From Ramlibacter algicola (GTDB taxonomy: Bacteria > Pseudomonadota > Gammaproteobacteria > Burkholderiales > Burkholderiaceae_C), in contig NZ_JAEDAO010000001.1 of the NCBI RefSeq assembly GCF_016641735.1, positions 3,100,001 to 3,164,000 on the forward strand: a stretch of 64,000 bases of DNA, given 5' to 3'. Position numbers and translations under genes: made by a program. The notes below the pieces were generated by a model. The model made no database searches. It worked only from the letters and a program-made list of their open reading frames with translations, and was not told where the DNA came from. Below, one piece after another: positions 17,414-27,338 of this stretch (the first letter of the stretch is position 1; each line of letters begins with the position of its first letter).

Positions 17414-17491
17414 GTCGTTCCGGCGAAGGCCGGAATCCATGCGGGGCTATCGCCCCTTCGCGTGGATTGCGGGTCAAGCCCGCAAGGACAA
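17414..17491. repeat. paired palindromic repeat, family B
   Basis: The left palindrome GTTCCGGCGAAGGCCGGAA and the right GATTGCGGGTCAAGCCCGC flank a GGGGCTATCGCCCC inner hairpin. The right half is identical to the copies at 10.4 and 62.4 kb. It lies between the small lipoprotein and the molybdopterin-domain gene. Confidence 0.85.
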
Positions 17492-17503
17492 CCAGTGTGA
17501 ACC

Positions 17504-18079
17504 TCAGGCCTTCACTTCCACGTGGTACAGCCCCCAGGGACACTGCGCGAAGCGCTGGTCGACGGGCTTGGCGGCCATCTCGGGGAACTGGTCGGCTTCG
17601 TAGACGGCCCACAGCGGGCCGAGGCCACCGAGCGGCATGGGCTTGCCGTCCAGGTGCGTGGCGACGATGAAGCGGTACTTCTGTGCGTCGGCGACGCTGA
17701 TGCCGGGCGCGTAGCCATCGACCGCTCGCATCAGCACGTTGCTGCCCGTCGCGCCGGCGGCTCGCAGCACCGTCGCCAGCAGCGGTCCCTTCAACTGGTG
17801 CACCTTGCTGTCGTACTCCAGCGTCGGACGGATCGTGACGGCGGGCAGCGAAGCCAGCGCGGCGAAGTCGAACGCGTACGCCTTGTCGAAGGCGAGCTTC
17901 TGCTTGGCCATCATCTGGTCCAGCACGCCGTCGAAGGGGCCGCGGTTCGTGCGGTTGATCGCGCCCGTGACGGTGAGCAGCGTGGGGCCCTTGTTGCCCG
18001 GGAGCCGGGGCGCCGCCTCGCCTGCCAGCGGCAGCGCCGCGCCGGCGGCGAGCGTGCCGAGGAAGTGTCGCTTGTCCAT
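17504..18079 (-). CDS. small molybdopterin-binding-domain protein, exported
   Basis: 191 residues. The N-terminus MDKRHFLGTLAAGAALPLAGEAAP is a signal peptide. The rest matches the oxidoreductase molybdopterin-binding domain of the sulfite-oxidase family in its short form (LLTVTGAINRTNRG near the start, LLATVLRAAGATGSNVLMRAVDGYAPGISVADAQ in the middle). The conserved cofactor-binding cysteine of sulfite oxidases is not evident, so it may not be a catalytic enzyme. It lies 39 bp downstream of the CaiB/BaiF gene on the same strand. Confidence 0.78.
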   Translation of the reverse strand: MDKRHFLGTLAAGAALPLAGEAAPRLPGNKGPTLLTVTGAINRTNRGPFDGVLDQMMAKQKLAFDKAYAFDFAALASLPAVTIRPTLEYDSKVHQLKGPLLATVLRAAGATGSNVLMRAVDGYAPGISVADAQKYRFIVATHLDGKPMPLGGLGPLWAVYEADQFPEMAAKPVDQRFAQCPWGLYHVEVKA

Positions 18080-18118
18080 GGTGCCCTCCTGTCGTGAAGC
18101 CGCGATGCTAGCCAGCGC

Positions 18119-19342
18119 TCAGCCGACCACGTGCTGCGCGCGCAGCCGCTCGATGTCCGCGTCCGAATACCCGAGCCCGCGCAGCACCTCGTCGCCGTGC
18201 TCGCCCATCTGCGGCGGGTGCATGCGCACGCCGAGCCGCTGGCCATCGAGCGTGAACGGCACCAGCGTCGCCTTGGCCATCTCGCCCGCCTTGGGACCAT
18301 CGGTCAGGCGCACGTCGGCCAGGCCACCGGTGGCCAGCAGGTGCGGGTCGTCCAGCAACTCCTCGGGCTTGCGGATCGGCGCGAACGGCAGCCCGTGCGC
18401 TTCGAAGATCCGCGTGAGGTCGTCGGCCGTACGCTGCGCCAGCCGCTCGCGCAGGATCGGCATCATCGTGGGCCGCATCCGCACGCGGTTGTTGTTGGTG
18501 GCGTAGGCCGCGTCCGCCAGCAGGTCGTCGAAGCCCAACGCCTGGCAGAACACCTTCCACTGCGCGTCGCTGACCGCCGCCAGGAAGATCTGCTCGCCGT
18601 CCTTCACCGTGAACACGTCGTACACCCCCCAGGCCGAGATGCGGTCGGGCATCGGCGCGGGCGGCTGGCCCGTGATGGCGAACTGCATCATGTGCTGGCC
18701 CACCAGGAAGATGTTGTTCTCGTACAGGCCGCTCTGCACCTCCATGCCGCGGCCCGTGATGCCCCGCTGTAGCAGCGCGCCGAGCACGCCGATGGCGCCG
18801 AACATGCCGCCCATGATGTCGTTCACGCTCGATCCGGCACGCAGAGGATCGCCCGGGCGGCCGGTCATGTACGCCAGCCCGCCCATCATCTGCACCACCT
18901 CGTCGAGCGCCGTGCGGTGCTCGTACGGGCCGGGCAGGAAGCCTTTCAGGCTCACGTACACCAGCTTCGGGTTGGTGGCGGACAGGCTGGCGTAGTCCAG
19001 CCCGTACTTGACCATCGTGCCGGGCTTGAAGTTCTCGGCGACGACGTCGGCGCCCGCGCACAGCTTGCGAGCGACTTCCACCCCTTCGGGCGTGCGCAGG
19101 TCCAACGCGATGCTCTTCTTGTTGCGGTTGAACAGCGGAAAGAAGCCGGCGCCCGCGCCCAGCAGGTGCCGCGTGCGGTCGCCGTCCACCGGCTCGACCT
19201 TGATGACCTCGGCGCCGAGGTCGGCGAGCACCAGGCCGCAGATCGGCCCCATGACCATGTGGGTGAATTCGACGACGCGGACGCCTGCCAGCGGCTGCGG
19301 CGCGCTGGGCGCCGGGGGCTGCGCGGGATCGGGAGAAGGCAT
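18119..19342 (-). CDS. CaiB/BaiF family CoA transferase
   Basis: 407 residues, the usual length of class III CoA transferases. Landmarks are LAGVRVVEFTHMVMGPICGLVLADLGAEVIKVEP at the start, NRNKKSIALDLRTPEG and the C-terminal GEHGDEVLRGLGYSDADI. The family moves CoA between carboxylic acids (for example formyl-, succinyl- or carnitine-CoA). The substrate is not evident. The start at 19342 follows panC by 23 bp, so it is probably the third gene of a panB-panC-transferase transcript. The frame is open much further upstream, but that part is the shadow of panC. Confidence 0.92.
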   Translation of the reverse strand: MPSPDPAQPPAPSAPQPLAGVRVVEFTHMVMGPICGLVLADLGAEVIKVEPVDGDRTRHLLGAGAGFFPLFNRNKKSIALDLRTPEGVEVARKLCAGADVVAENFKPGTMVKYGLDYASLSATNPKLVYVSLKGFLPGPYEHRTALDEVVQMMGGLAYMTGRPGDPLRAGSSVNDIMGGMFGAIGVLGALLQRGITGRGMEVQSGLYENNIFLVGQHMMQFAITGQPPAPMPDRISAWGVYDVFTVKDGEQIFLAAVSDAQWKVFCQALGFDDLLADAAYATNNNRVRMRPTMMPILRERLAQRTADDLTRIFEAHGLPFAPIRKPEELLDDPHLLATGGLADVRLTDGPKAGEMAKATLVPFTLDGQRLGVRMHPPQMGEHGDEVLRGLGYSDADIERLRAQHVVG

Positions 19343-19365
19343 GGCCCCCAGTGTAGGGTGCCGCT

Positions 19366-20190
19366 TCAGAACTCCAGGTTGTCGATCAGGCGCGTGGCGC
19401 CCAGCTTGGCGGCGCCGAGCGCAACGAGCGACGTATCGCCGGCGGCCGGCGCCTGCAGGTCGTCGCGGCGGCGCACGACCATGTAGTCGGGCTTCCAGCC
19501 GCGCTGCTCGAGGGCGGCCATCGCTTCGACTTCCACGCGCCCGACATCGACGCCGGCGCGCACCTGCTCGCCCATGCGCTTCAACGCCAGCGACAGCTGC
19601 ACGGCCTCGGCGCGCTCGGCTGCAGAGAGGTACCCATTGCGCGATGACAGCGCCAGGCCGTCGTCCGCGCGTTGCGTCTCGCCCGCCACGATGGTGATGG
19701 GCATCGCGAACTGGCGCACCAGCTGGCGGATCACCATCAGCTGCTGGTAGTCCTTCTTCCCGAACACCGCGAAGCGTGGCTGCACGGCCATGAACAGCTT
19801 GGTGACCACCGTCGCCACGCCGGTGAAAAAGCCGGGACGGAACTGCCCCTCCAGGATGTCGGCGAGCTTCGGGTCCGGATGCACCTTGAAGGTCTGCGGC
19901 TCCGGATAGAACTCGTCCTCCGCCGGCGCGAACACCAGGTCGCAGCCCGCCGATTCCAGCTGCGCGGCGTCGGCCTGCAGCGTGCGCGGGTAGCGGTCGA
20001 AGTCCTCGTGCGGCAGGAACTGCAACCGGTTGACGAAGATGCTGGCCACGGTGACGTCGCCCAGCGGCTTGGCCTGCTTCACCAGCGCCAGGTGGCCGGC
20101 GTGCAGGTTGCCCATGGTCGGCACGACGGCCGGCGCGCGGTGAGCGGACAGCGCTTCGCGCAATTCGGGCAGGGTGTGGACGATGCGCAT
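19366..20190 (-). CDS. panC: pantoate-beta-alanine ligase (pantothenate synthetase)
   Basis: 274 residues. The nucleotidyl-transferase HxGH motif is [10 protein letters not shown] (residues 24-33). [23 protein letters not shown] and SSRNGYLSA are the other PanC signatures. It condenses pantoate and beta-alanine with ATP to pantothenate in the cytoplasm. It starts 5 bp after the panB stop, so the two steps that make and use pantoate are co-transcribed. Confidence 0.97.
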   Translation of the reverse strand: MRIVHTLPELREALSAHRAPAVVPTMGNLHAGHLALVKQAKPLGDVTVASIFVNRLQFLPHEDFDRYPRTLQADAAQLESAGCDLVFAPAEDEFYPEPQTFKVHPDPKLADILEGQFRPGFFTGVATVVTKLFMAVQPRFAVFGKKDYQQLMVIRQLVRQFAMPITIVAGETQRADDGLALSSRNGYLSAAERAEAVQLSLALKRMGEQVRAGVDVGRVEVEAMAALEQRGWKPDYMVVRRRDDLQAPAAGDTSLVALGAAKLGATRLIDNLEF

Positions 20191-20195
20191 GCGGT

Positions 20196-21002
20196 TCAGT
20201 ACGTGTGCGTGCCCGTCTCCGGGAAGCTGCCATCCTTCACCGCCGCGACGTAACGGCGCGCGGCTTCCGTGATGCCGCCGCCTTCGGCCATGAAGTTGCG
20301 CACGAAGCGCGCCGGCCTCTCGGCCATCCCGAGCGCGTCGTGCAGCACCAGCACCTGGCCGCTGCAGTCGGGGCCGGCGCCGATGCCGATGGTGGGAATG
20401 CCGATCGCCTTGGTGACCTCGGTGCCGACGGCCGACGTCACGAGTTCCAGCACCAGCATCGTGGCGCCGGCGTCGGCCAGTTCCTTCGCGTGCGCCATCA
20501 GCGTGGCCGCGCCGCTCTCTTCGCGGCCCTGCACGCGCCAGCCGCCCAGCGCGTGGACGGATTGCGGCGTCAGGCCGAGGTGCGCGCAGACCGGGATGCC
20601 GCGCTCGACCAGCGCGCGCACGACCGGCGCGGTCCAGCCGCCGCCCTCGAGCTTGACCATGTGGGCGCCCGCCTGCATGAGCGCCGACGCGCTGTCGATC
20701 GCTTGCGCGATGGACGACTGGTAGCTGCCGAACGGCAGGTCGCCGATGACGCAGGCGGTGCGGTTGCCGCGCGCGACGCAGCGCACGTGGTAGGCCATTT
20801 CCTCGAGCGTGACCGGCACCGTGCTGGTGTGGCCCTGCAGCACCATGCCCAGCGAATCACCGACGAGCAGGCAGTCGACGCCGGCATCGTCGAGCACGCG
20901 CGCGAAGGTCGCGTCGTAGCACGTGAGCATGCTGATCTTCTCGCCGTCGCCGTGCATCGCACGCAGGCGGTGCAGGGTGACGGGCTTGCGCGTGGGGGTC
21001 AT
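20196..21002 (-). CDS. panB: 3-methyl-2-oxobutanoate hydroxymethyltransferase
   Basis: 268 residues. [33 protein letters not shown] (metal-binding Asp) and [20 protein letters not shown] are diagnostic of PanB. It transfers a hydroxymethyl group from methylene-THF to 2-oxoisovalerate in pantothenate synthesis. The start at 21002 ([13 protein letters not shown]) has AGGAG upstream; the open frame continues to 21293 but is not protein-like there. It is divergent from the FNT channel gene. Confidence 0.97.
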   Translation of the reverse strand: MTPTRKPVTLHRLRAMHGDGEKISMLTCYDATFARVLDDAGVDCLLVGDSLGMVLQGHTSTVPVTLEEMAYHVRCVARGNRTACVIGDLPFGSYQSSIAQAIDSASALMQAGAHMVKLEGGGWTAPVVRALVERGIPVCAHLGLTPQSVHALGGWRVQGREESGAATLMAHAKELADAGATMLVLELVTSAVGTEVTKAIGIPTIGIGAGPDCSGQVLVLHDALGMAERPARFVRNFMAEGGGITEAARRYVAAVKDGSFPETGTHTY

Positions 21003-21304
21003 GGAACTCCTGCCGGAACGACGAAAGGCCGGAGTGTAGAGCGCCCCGGCGCGGGGCGCGGGGCGCGCGCATGGCGGTCTTCCCGCACCCGGCGCGTGCA
21101 TCGTGCCCCAGGCAGGACAGCGCGGCCGGGCCCCGGCGACTGGCACGGTGCTTGCGAGAACCCATCCGATCTCGGCCACTGCGGCGCGGCGATGAGCCGT
21201 CGCCACCAGCGCACAACGGCGTGCGCCCCGATGCACAGCGCAGTGCATCCAGCCACCGGGTCGCACGCCGTTTCCTGTCCTTCTCCCTTTCAAGGAGTGT
21301 CCAA
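21003..21304. other. 302-bp gene-free region between panB and the FNT channel gene
   Basis: It holds the sigma-54 promoter at 21140-21155 and a perfect inverted repeat GATGCAC-N6-GTGCATC at 21230-21249 inside the predicted leader of the channel mRNA. The panB-proximal end is very GC-rich. Two GTGC/GCAC half-sites (about 21103-21115) lie just upstream of the sigma-54 element. No coding potential is seen beyond shadow frames. Confidence 0.6.
21140..21155 (+). promoter_or_regulatory. sigma-54 (RpoN) promoter
   Basis: The sequence CTGGCACGGTGCTTGC matches the -24/-12 consensus (YTGGCACG-N4-TTGC) at every conserved position, with the GG and GC doublets at the required spacing. It is oriented toward the FNT channel gene and would give a leader of about 140 nt. 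Sigma-54 promoters need an enhancer-binding protein such as NtrC, consistent with a nitrogen-source transporter. Confidence 0.8.
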
Positions 21305-22144
21305 GTGGCCTACCTCGCGCCCGCCGAATTCGTCAGCAAGATGGTCGATGCCGGCGAATCCAAGATCTTCATGTCGACCCGCGACACGCTCGTGCGTGCC
21401 TACATGGCCGGTGCCATCCTCGCGCTCGCGGCCTGGTTCGCCGTCACCATCAACGTGCAGACCGGCCAGCCGCTGCTCGGCGCGGTGCTGTTTCCGGTCG
21501 GCTTCGTCATGCTCTACCTGTTCGGCTTCGACCTGCTCACGGGCGTGTTCGTGCTGGCGCCGCTGGCGCTGATCGACAAGCGGCCCGGCGTCACGCTCCA
21601 GGGCGTGCTGCGCAACTGGGGCCTGGTGGCCTGCGGCAACTTCGCCGGCGCGTTCACCGTCGCGGTGATGATGGCGATCTACGTCACCTACGGCTTCTCC
21701 ACCGAGCCCAACGCCGTCGGCAAGGCGATCGGCGTGGTGGGCGAAAACCGCACACTGGGCTACCAGAAGTACGGCGCGTCCGGCATGCTGACGCTGTTCG
21801 TCCGCGGCATGCTATGCAACTGGATGGTCTCGGCCGGCGTGGTCGGCGCCATGATCTCCACGCACGTCAGCGGCAAGGTCATCGCGATGTGGATGCCCAT
21901 CATGCTGTTCTTCTACATGGTGTTCGAGCACTCCATCGTGAACATGTTCCTGTTCCCCTCGGGCCTGCTGCTCGGCGCGCACTTCACGATCCTCGACTAC
22001 CTGGTCTGGAACGAGATCCCCACCGTGCTGGGCAACCTGGTGGGCGGCCTCGCATTCACCGGCCTGACGCTGTACGCCACGCACCTGCGCACGGCGCCCA
22101 AGCGCGACACTGAAGGCGCGGCGCTGCTCAAGCGCGTCGCCTGA
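21305..22144 (+). CDS. formate/nitrite transporter family (FNT) channel, nitrite-type
   Basis: 279 residues with six to seven membrane helices and the FNT pattern ([60 protein letters not shown]). The start is GTG at 21305, 9 bp after AAGGAG. It moves small monovalent anions such as nitrite or formate across the inner membrane. It sits behind a sigma-54 promoter, and its stop overlaps the start of a PP2C/kinase fusion (TGATG). A comparable kinase lies beside nitrate/nitrite assimilation genes in Pseudomonas aeruginosa (the PA1781-PA1783 region). Nitrite uptake for assimilation is therefore the best reading, although no nitrite reductase gene is in the window. Confidence 0.9.
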   Translation: MAYLAPAEFVSKMVDAGESKIFMSTRDTLVRAYMAGAILALAAWFAVTINVQTGQPLLGAVLFPVGFVMLYLFGFDLLTGVFVLAPLALIDKRPGVTLQGVLRNWGLVACGNFAGAFTVAVMMAIYVTYGFSTEPNAVGKAIGVVGENRTLGYQKYGASGMLTLFVRGMLCNWMVSAGVVGAMISTHVSGKVIAMWMPIMLFFYMVFEHSIVNMFLFPSGLLLGAHFTILDYLVWNEIPTVLGNLVGGLAFTGLTLYATHLRTAPKRDTEGAALLKRVA

Positions 22145-23877
22145 TGGCGGCCACCGGGCTGCGGGTGCGCGTCGGCCAGCACGGCGACGCCGGCCGCAAG
22201 CCCGGCAACCAGGATTGCTGCGGCGCCGCCGTTCCCACCGGTGCCGCCTTGTCGGCGAAGGGCGTGGTCGTCGCCCTGGCCGACGGCATCAGCAGCAGCG
22301 AGGCGGGCCATCTCGCCAGCCAGTGCGCGGTCACCGGCTTCCTCGACGACTACTACTGCACGCCGGACGCCTGGTCGGTCCGCCACTCGGCGCAGCGCGT
22401 GCTGGCGGCCATCAACAGCTGGCTGTTCGCGCAGACGCAGCAGGGGGCCGGCCGCTGGGACAAGGACCGCGGCTGGGTGTGCACCTTCAGCGCGCTGGTG
22501 CTGCACGGACGCACCGCGCACGTCTTCCATGTCGGTGATGCGCGCGTGTGGCAGCTGCACGGCACGTCGCTCGAGCCGCTCACCATCGACCACAGCCTGC
22601 CTGCCGGCGGCGGCCGCACCTACCTCGGCCGAGCGCTGGGCATCGCGGACCAGGTGGAGATCGACCACCGCATGCTGCCGCTGGCGGAGGGCGATACGTT
22701 CGTGCTGGCCACCGACGGCGTGCATGCGTTCCTGCGGCCAGGCGCGATTGCGGCGCTACTCGCCTCGCATGCGGACCCGCAGGCGGCTGCCACTGCCATC
22801 GTGCAGGCGGCGCTGGACGCCGGCAGCGACGACAATGTCACCGCGCAGATCGTGCGCATCGACCAGGTGCCGGCGGCCGAGCGCAGCGAGCTGCAGCAAC
22901 TCGCCGCCGCCCTGCCCCTGCCGCCCGAGCTATCGCCCCGCATGCTGGTCGACGGCCTGCGCATCGTGCGGCCGCTGCACGCGTCGGCGCGCAGCCACGT
23001 CTGGCTCGCGGTGGACGAGACGACGCAGGAGCGGGTCGCGCTCAAGGTGCCGTCCACCGAAGCCGGGGACGACGCACGCTGGCGCGAGCGCTTCCTGCTG
23101 GAGGAATGGGTCGCGCGGCGCGTCTCCAGCCCGCACCTGCTGCAGCCGCGCCGCCTCGACCAGCCGCGCAGCAGCCTGTACGTCGCGTTCGAGTACCTCG
23201 AAGGACCGACCCTGGCGCAGTGGCGCCTGGACCATCCCAAGCCCGCGCTGGACTCCGTGCGTTCGCTGGTGGCGCAACTCGCCCGCGGCCTGCGCGCGCT
23301 GCACCGGCTGGCGATGGTGCACGGCGACCTGCGGCCCGAGAACGTGATCGTCGACGCGACGGGCACGGCGCGGATCATCGACTTCGGCTCGGTGCAGGTC
23401 GCGGGGCTGCACGACGATCGCGACGGCGACGGCCGCGTCGAAGGCACGTTGCAGTTCATGGCGCCCGAATGCCTGCGTGGTGCGCCGGGCTCGGCGCGGT
23501 CGGACCTGTTCTCGCTCGCCGCCCTCGCCTACCACCTGCTGTGCGGCCAGCTGCCGTACGACACCACGATGGCGCGCGACCGCAGCGAAGCCGCGCAGCG
23601 CCGCATGCGCTACCGGCCGCTGGGGCCGCTGCGGCCGGACGTTCCCGCGTGGATCGACGACGCGCTGGTGAAGGCCTTGCATCCCGATGCCTCGCGACGC
23701 TTTGCCGATGCCGACGAATTCGTGCATGCGCTGAGCCACCCGCCCCCGCATGCACCGACCCTCCGCAAGCCAGCGCTGGCCGAACGCGATCCGGTGCTGT
23801 TCTGGAAGGCGCTGTCGCTGTTGCTCGGGATCGCCTGCATCGTGCTGCTCGGGTGGCGTGCCACCGGGCTGCACTGA
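22144..23877 (+). CDS. fused PP2C phosphatase / Ser-Thr protein kinase with C-terminal membrane anchor
   Basis: 577 residues. The N-terminal PP2C domain (about 1-240) has metal-binding Asp47-Gly48 (ALADGIS), HVGDARVW, LATDGVHAFL and GSDDNVTAQIV. The protein kinase domain (about 270-530) has catalytic Lys301 (VALKVPS), HGDLRPEN at 393-400 in place of HRDxKxxN, and Asp413-Phe-Gly. One hydrophobic segment at about 553-572 would anchor the enzyme with its domains in the cytoplasm. The glycine-rich loop is weak. The start overlaps the channel stop. The opposing activities suggest control of the channel or of nitrogen enzymes by reversible phosphorylation, which is inference. Confidence 0.92.
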   Translation: MAATGLRVRVGQHGDAGRKPGNQDCCGAAVPTGAALSAKGVVVALADGISSSEAGHLASQCAVTGFLDDYYCTPDAWSVRHSAQRVLAAINSWLFAQTQQGAGRWDKDRGWVCTFSALVLHGRTAHVFHVGDARVWQLHGTSLEPLTIDHSLPAGGGRTYLGRALGIADQVEIDHRMLPLAEGDTFVLATDGVHAFLRPGAIAALLASHADPQAAATAIVQAALDAGSDDNVTAQIVRIDQVPAAERSELQQLAAALPLPPELSPRMLVDGLRIVRPLHASARSHVWLAVDETTQERVALKVPSTEAGDDARWRERFLLEEWVARRVSSPHLLQPRRLDQPRSSLYVAFEYLEGPTLAQWRLDHPKPALDSVRSLVAQLARGLRALHRLAMVHGDLRPENVIVDATGTARIIDFGSVQVAGLHDDRDGDGRVEGTLQFMAPECLRGAPGSARSDLFSLAALAYHLLCGQLPYDTTMARDRSEAAQRRMRYRPLGPLRPDVPAWIDDALVKALHPDASRRFADADEFVHALSHPPPHAPTLRKPALAERDPVLFWKALSLLLGIACIVLLGWRATGLH

Positions 23878-23884
23878 GCGGCGC

Positions 23885-25012
23885 TCAGCGCACCTGCTCC
23901 CACCAGCGCACCGTCGGCGGAGGCTGGCCGACGTCGACCCACTCGCCCAGTTGCGGCGTCGCCAGTTCCACGCCCGCTTTCGAGGCCGCAGCCCCCGTGC
24001 GGCGGATCGGCTCGTCCCAGTCGTGGTACGCGAGGTTGAACGTCGCCCAGTGCACCGGGACCATCCGCTTGCCGCGCACGTCACGGTGCACCTGCACCGC
24101 CTGCTCGGGGGTCATGTGAATGTCGGTCCACGACTGGCCCGGGCCGTACGCGCCGATCTTCACGAACGCCATGTCGAACGGCCCGAAGCGCGAGCCGATC
24201 TCCTGGAACACCTTCGCGTAGCCGGTGTCGCCGCTGTAGAAGAAGCGGTGCTGCGGCCCGACCACCGACCAGCTGGTCCACAGCGTGGCGCTGCGGTCGT
24301 TGATTCCGCGGCCCGAGTAGTGCCGAGTCGGCGTCGAGACGATGCGTACTTCACCGAGCCGGCTTTCCTGCCACCATTCCAGCTCCGCGATCTGCGCCGG
24401 CGGCACGCCCCAGCGTTGCAGGTGCGCGCCGATGCCCAGCGGCACGAAGAAGCGCGTGCCGCGCTGCGCAAGGAACTGCACCGTGTCCATGTCCAGGTGG
24501 TCGTAGTGGTCGTGCGAGACCAGCACGGCGTCGATCTTGGGCAGGTCGGCCAGCGCGATCGGCGGCTCGTGGAAGCGGTGCGGCCCGACGGGCAACGGCG
24601 ACACGACATCGGCGAACACCGGATCGAGCAGCAGCCGCTGGCCGTCGATCTCGACGAAGGTGCTCGCGTGCCCGAGCCAGAACGCGCGCAAGCCGCTCGC
24701 TGCGGGCGGCGCCGCCAGCGCCGCCTTGTCGACGGCGACGATGGGCAGCGGCTTGGGCGGCTCGCGGACCTCGTCGCCGGAGAACTGGCGCACCAGGTAG
24801 TCGCCCATCGACGCCAGGCTGGTCGGCGTCTCGGGCTCGAGGTTGACGAAGCGGCCGTCGCGCCACTGCGGATTGGCCTGCGCGCGGGCCAGGCGGGCGC
24901 CCTCCATCGGTGCACCGAAGGGCGGCTGCTGCAGGATCCACCAGGCGACCACCACCGCGACGACGGCCAGCACCAGCTGGGTGACCAGGAAACGGGCGAA
25001 CCAGCGGCGCAT
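23885..25012 (-). CDS. MBL-fold metallohydrolase, NAPE-PLD-like, membrane-anchored
   Basis: 375 residues. An uncleaved hydrophobic segment at 8-27 anchors the protein. The metallo-beta-lactamase metal motif is HDHYDH at 167-172, preceded by FWLGHASTFVEIDGQRLLLDP. Later ligands include the GDTGYAKVF Asp and HWATFNLAYHDWDEP. This pattern is that of the N-acyl-phosphatidylethanolamine phospholipase D/RomA-like group, about 350 residues long. A lipid phosphodiesterase role is possible but unproven here. It converges on the kinase gene with a 7-bp gap. Confidence 0.88.
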   Translation of the reverse strand: MRRWFARFLVTQLVLAVVAVVVAWWILQQPPFGAPMEGARLARAQANPQWRDGRFVNLEPETPTSLASMGDYLVRQFSGDEVREPPKPLPIVAVDKAALAAPPAASGLRAFWLGHASTFVEIDGQRLLLDPVFADVVSPLPVGPHRFHEPPIALADLPKIDAVLVSHDHYDHLDMDTVQFLAQRGTRFFVPLGIGAHLQRWGVPPAQIAELEWWQESRLGEVRIVSTPTRHYSGRGINDRSATLWTSWSVVGPQHRFFYSGDTGYAKVFQEIGSRFGPFDMAFVKIGAYGPGQSWTDIHMTPEQAVQVHRDVRGKRMVPVHWATFNLAYHDWDEPIRRTGAAASKAGVELATPQLGEWVDVGQPPPTVRWWEQVR

Positions 25013-25070
25013 GCGCGATCCCCTTCCCGGCCGCGTGGCCGGCGCCGCCAGTGTGCCGCACGCGACGGCG

Positions 25071-27338
25071 TCAGGCCACGGGCGAGCGCCCGCGCAGGAT
25101 CTTGTCCAGCGTGATCGGGTAGTCGCGCACGCGCACGCCGGTCGCGTTGTGGATCGCGTTCGCCACCGCGGCGCTCACGCCGCAGATGCCCAGTTCGCCC
25201 ACGCCCTTGGCCTTCAGCGGCGTCGCCATCGGATCGACCTCGTCGAGGAAGATCACGTCCTGGTGCGGGATGTCCGCATGCACCGGCACCTCGTAGCTGG
25301 CGAGGTCGTGGTTGACGAAGAAGCCCAGGCGCTTGTCGACCGCCAGTTCCTCCATCAGCGCGGCGCCGACACCCATCGTCATCGCGCCAATCACCTGGCT
25401 GCGCGCCGTCTTCGGGTTCAGGATGCGGCCGGCGGCGCAGACGGCCAGCATGCGGCGCACGCGCACTTCGGCCGTGAACGCATCCACGCCCACCTCGACG
25501 AAGTGCGCGCCGAAGGTGCCCTGCTGCGTCTTCTTGGACAGCTCGCCGAACTCCATCGCGTCCTCGCCGACCAGTTCGCCCTGCGCGGCCAGCTGGCGCA
25601 GTGCCACGCTGTGGCTGCCCGCGCGCACCTGGCCATCGACGAAGCTCGCGGCCGCCGGGTCGACGCCCATGCGCTGCGCGATCGCCTCGCGCAGCTTCAC
25701 GCAGGCGGCGTACACGCCCGCCGTCGAACTGGCCGCGCCGAATTGCCCGCCCGACCCGGACGACACCGGGAAGTCCGAATCACCCAGGCGCACGAACACG
25801 CTGCGCAGCGGCACGCCCAGCATCTCGGCGGCGGTCTGGCCGAGGATGGTGTAGCTGCCGGTACCGATGTCGGTCATGTCGGTTTCGACGATGACCATGC
25901 CGCGCGCATCCAGCCGCACGCGCGCTGCCGACTTGGTGGTCGGCGCCCCGCGGTACGCGCCCGCCATGCCCAGCCCCACCAGCCAGCGGCCATCGCGCAC
26001 CTGCCCCGGCTGGGCGACGCGCTTGTTCCAGCCGAACTTTTCGGCCCCGAGCTGCAGGCACTGCACGAACTGCCGCTTGGAGAACGGATGGCCGGCGCGC
26101 GGCTCGCCGCCCTTGGACGAGTCGCCCTTCTGCCCCTGCGGGTCGTCCTTGGCCTTCCCGCCGGTGAAGTCGGGCACGACCTGCGTGTCGTTCCTGATGC
26201 GCAGCTGCACCGGGTCCATGCCCAGCGCTTCCGCGAGTTCGTCCATCGCGATTTCGAGCGCCATGTGGCCGGTGGCTTCCCCGGGGGCCCGCATCGCGTT
26301 CGATTCCGGCAGGTCCAGCGTGGCCAGCCGCGTCGCGGTCATGCGATGGGCGCCCGCGTACAGCATGCGCGTCTGGTGCACGGCGCTGTCGGGCTCGCCT
26401 TGCGGCAGGTCGCCCGACCAGGCCTCGTGCGCGATCGCGGTGATGGTGCCGTCGCGCCGAGCCCCGATGCGCACGCGCTGGATGGTCGCCGGCCGGTGCG
26501 TCGTGTTGTTCGGCATCAGCGACCGCTGCAGCGCGATCTTCACCGGCCGCCGCGCGGCGCGCGCGGCCAGCGCCGCCATCAGCGCGTCGGCGCGGAGGAA
26601 CAGCTTGCCGCCGAACCCGCCGCCGACGAAGGGCGACACCAGCCGCACCTTGTCCTTGGGCATCTTCAGCGTGGCCGCCAGGTCGGTGCGGCCCCAGTCG
26701 ACCATCTGGTTCGAGGTCCACACGGTGAGCTGGTCGCCGTTCCACGCCGCGATGGTCGCGTGAGGTTCCATCATCGCGTGCGACTCGTCGGGCGTGGTGT
26801 AGGTCGCGTCGACCTTCACTTCGGCGGACGCGAACGCGCCGGCGAAGTCGCCGACCGCCGTGTCCGCTTCCTCCTTCCCGGGCTCGATCGCGCCGTCCCT
26901 GCCCTTGGCCAGGTCGAAGCGGCCGTCGGTGCGCTCGTAGTCGATGCGCACCAGCGACGCCGCGGCGCGCGCCTGCTCGAAGGTTTCGGCCACGACGACG
27001 GCGACGGCCTGGTGGTAGTGGTCGATCTCCGGCCCGCCGAGCAGCTTGGCCGTGTTGCGCCGGCCCTTGCCGAGCGGGCCCGCGTCCTGCGCGGTGACGA
27101 TGGCGATCACGCCGGGCGCGCGGCGCGCCGCGTCGAGGTCCATCGACTTGATGCGGCCCTTGCCGATGGCGGCGCCGATGATCCAGCCGTAGGCCGCGTT
27201 CGGCGCCACGTCGTGGCGCTCGTACGCGTACGGCGCGGTGCCGGTGGCCTTGAGCAGGCCGTCGATGCGGTCGACCGGCTGGCCGACGACCTTGCCCTGG
27301 TCGATCGGGTTGGTGGTGGCGGGGGTGTCGAACTTCAT
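25071..27338 (-). CDS. paoC: aldehyde oxidoreductase molybdenum-binding subunit (PaoC/YagR-like)
   Basis: 755 residues, the normal size of the large subunit in PaoABC-type enzymes. Landmarks are [32 protein letters not shown], the [20 protein letters not shown] molybdopterin-cytosine-dinucleotide loop and the C-terminal [22 protein letters not shown] with the active-site Glu of the xanthine oxidase family. It oxidises aldehydes using a Mo cofactor. Its start overlaps the FAD subunit stop by 4 bp. A MocA/PaoD-type cofactor-insertion gene is not in the window. Confidence 0.93.
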   Translation of the reverse strand: MKFDTPATTNPIDQGKVVGQPVDRIDGLLKATGTAPYAYERHDVAPNAAYGWIIGAAIGKGRIKSMDLDAARRAPGVIAIVTAQDAGPLGKGRRNTAKLLGGPEIDHYHQAVAVVVAETFEQARAAASLVRIDYERTDGRFDLAKGRDGAIEPGKEEADTAVGDFAGAFASAEVKVDATYTTPDESHAMMEPHATIAAWNGDQLTVWTSNQMVDWGRTDLAATLKMPKDKVRLVSPFVGGGFGGKLFLRADALMAALAARAARRPVKIALQRSLMPNNTTHRPATIQRVRIGARRDGTITAIAHEAWSGDLPQGEPDSAVHQTRMLYAGAHRMTATRLATLDLPESNAMRAPGEATGHMALEIAMDELAEALGMDPVQLRIRNDTQVVPDFTGGKAKDDPQGQKGDSSKGGEPRAGHPFSKRQFVQCLQLGAEKFGWNKRVAQPGQVRDGRWLVGLGMAGAYRGAPTTKSAARVRLDARGMVIVETDMTDIGTGSYTILGQTAAEMLGVPLRSVFVRLGDSDFPVSSGSGGQFGAASSTAGVYAACVKLREAIAQRMGVDPAAASFVDGQVRAGSHSVALRQLAAQGELVGEDAMEFGELSKKTQQGTFGAHFVEVGVDAFTAEVRVRRMLAVCAAGRILNPKTARSQVIGAMTMGVGAALMEELAVDKRLGFFVNHDLASYEVPVHADIPHQDVIFLDEVDPMATPLKAKGVGELGICGVSAAVANAIHNATGVRVRDYPITLDKILRGRSPVA

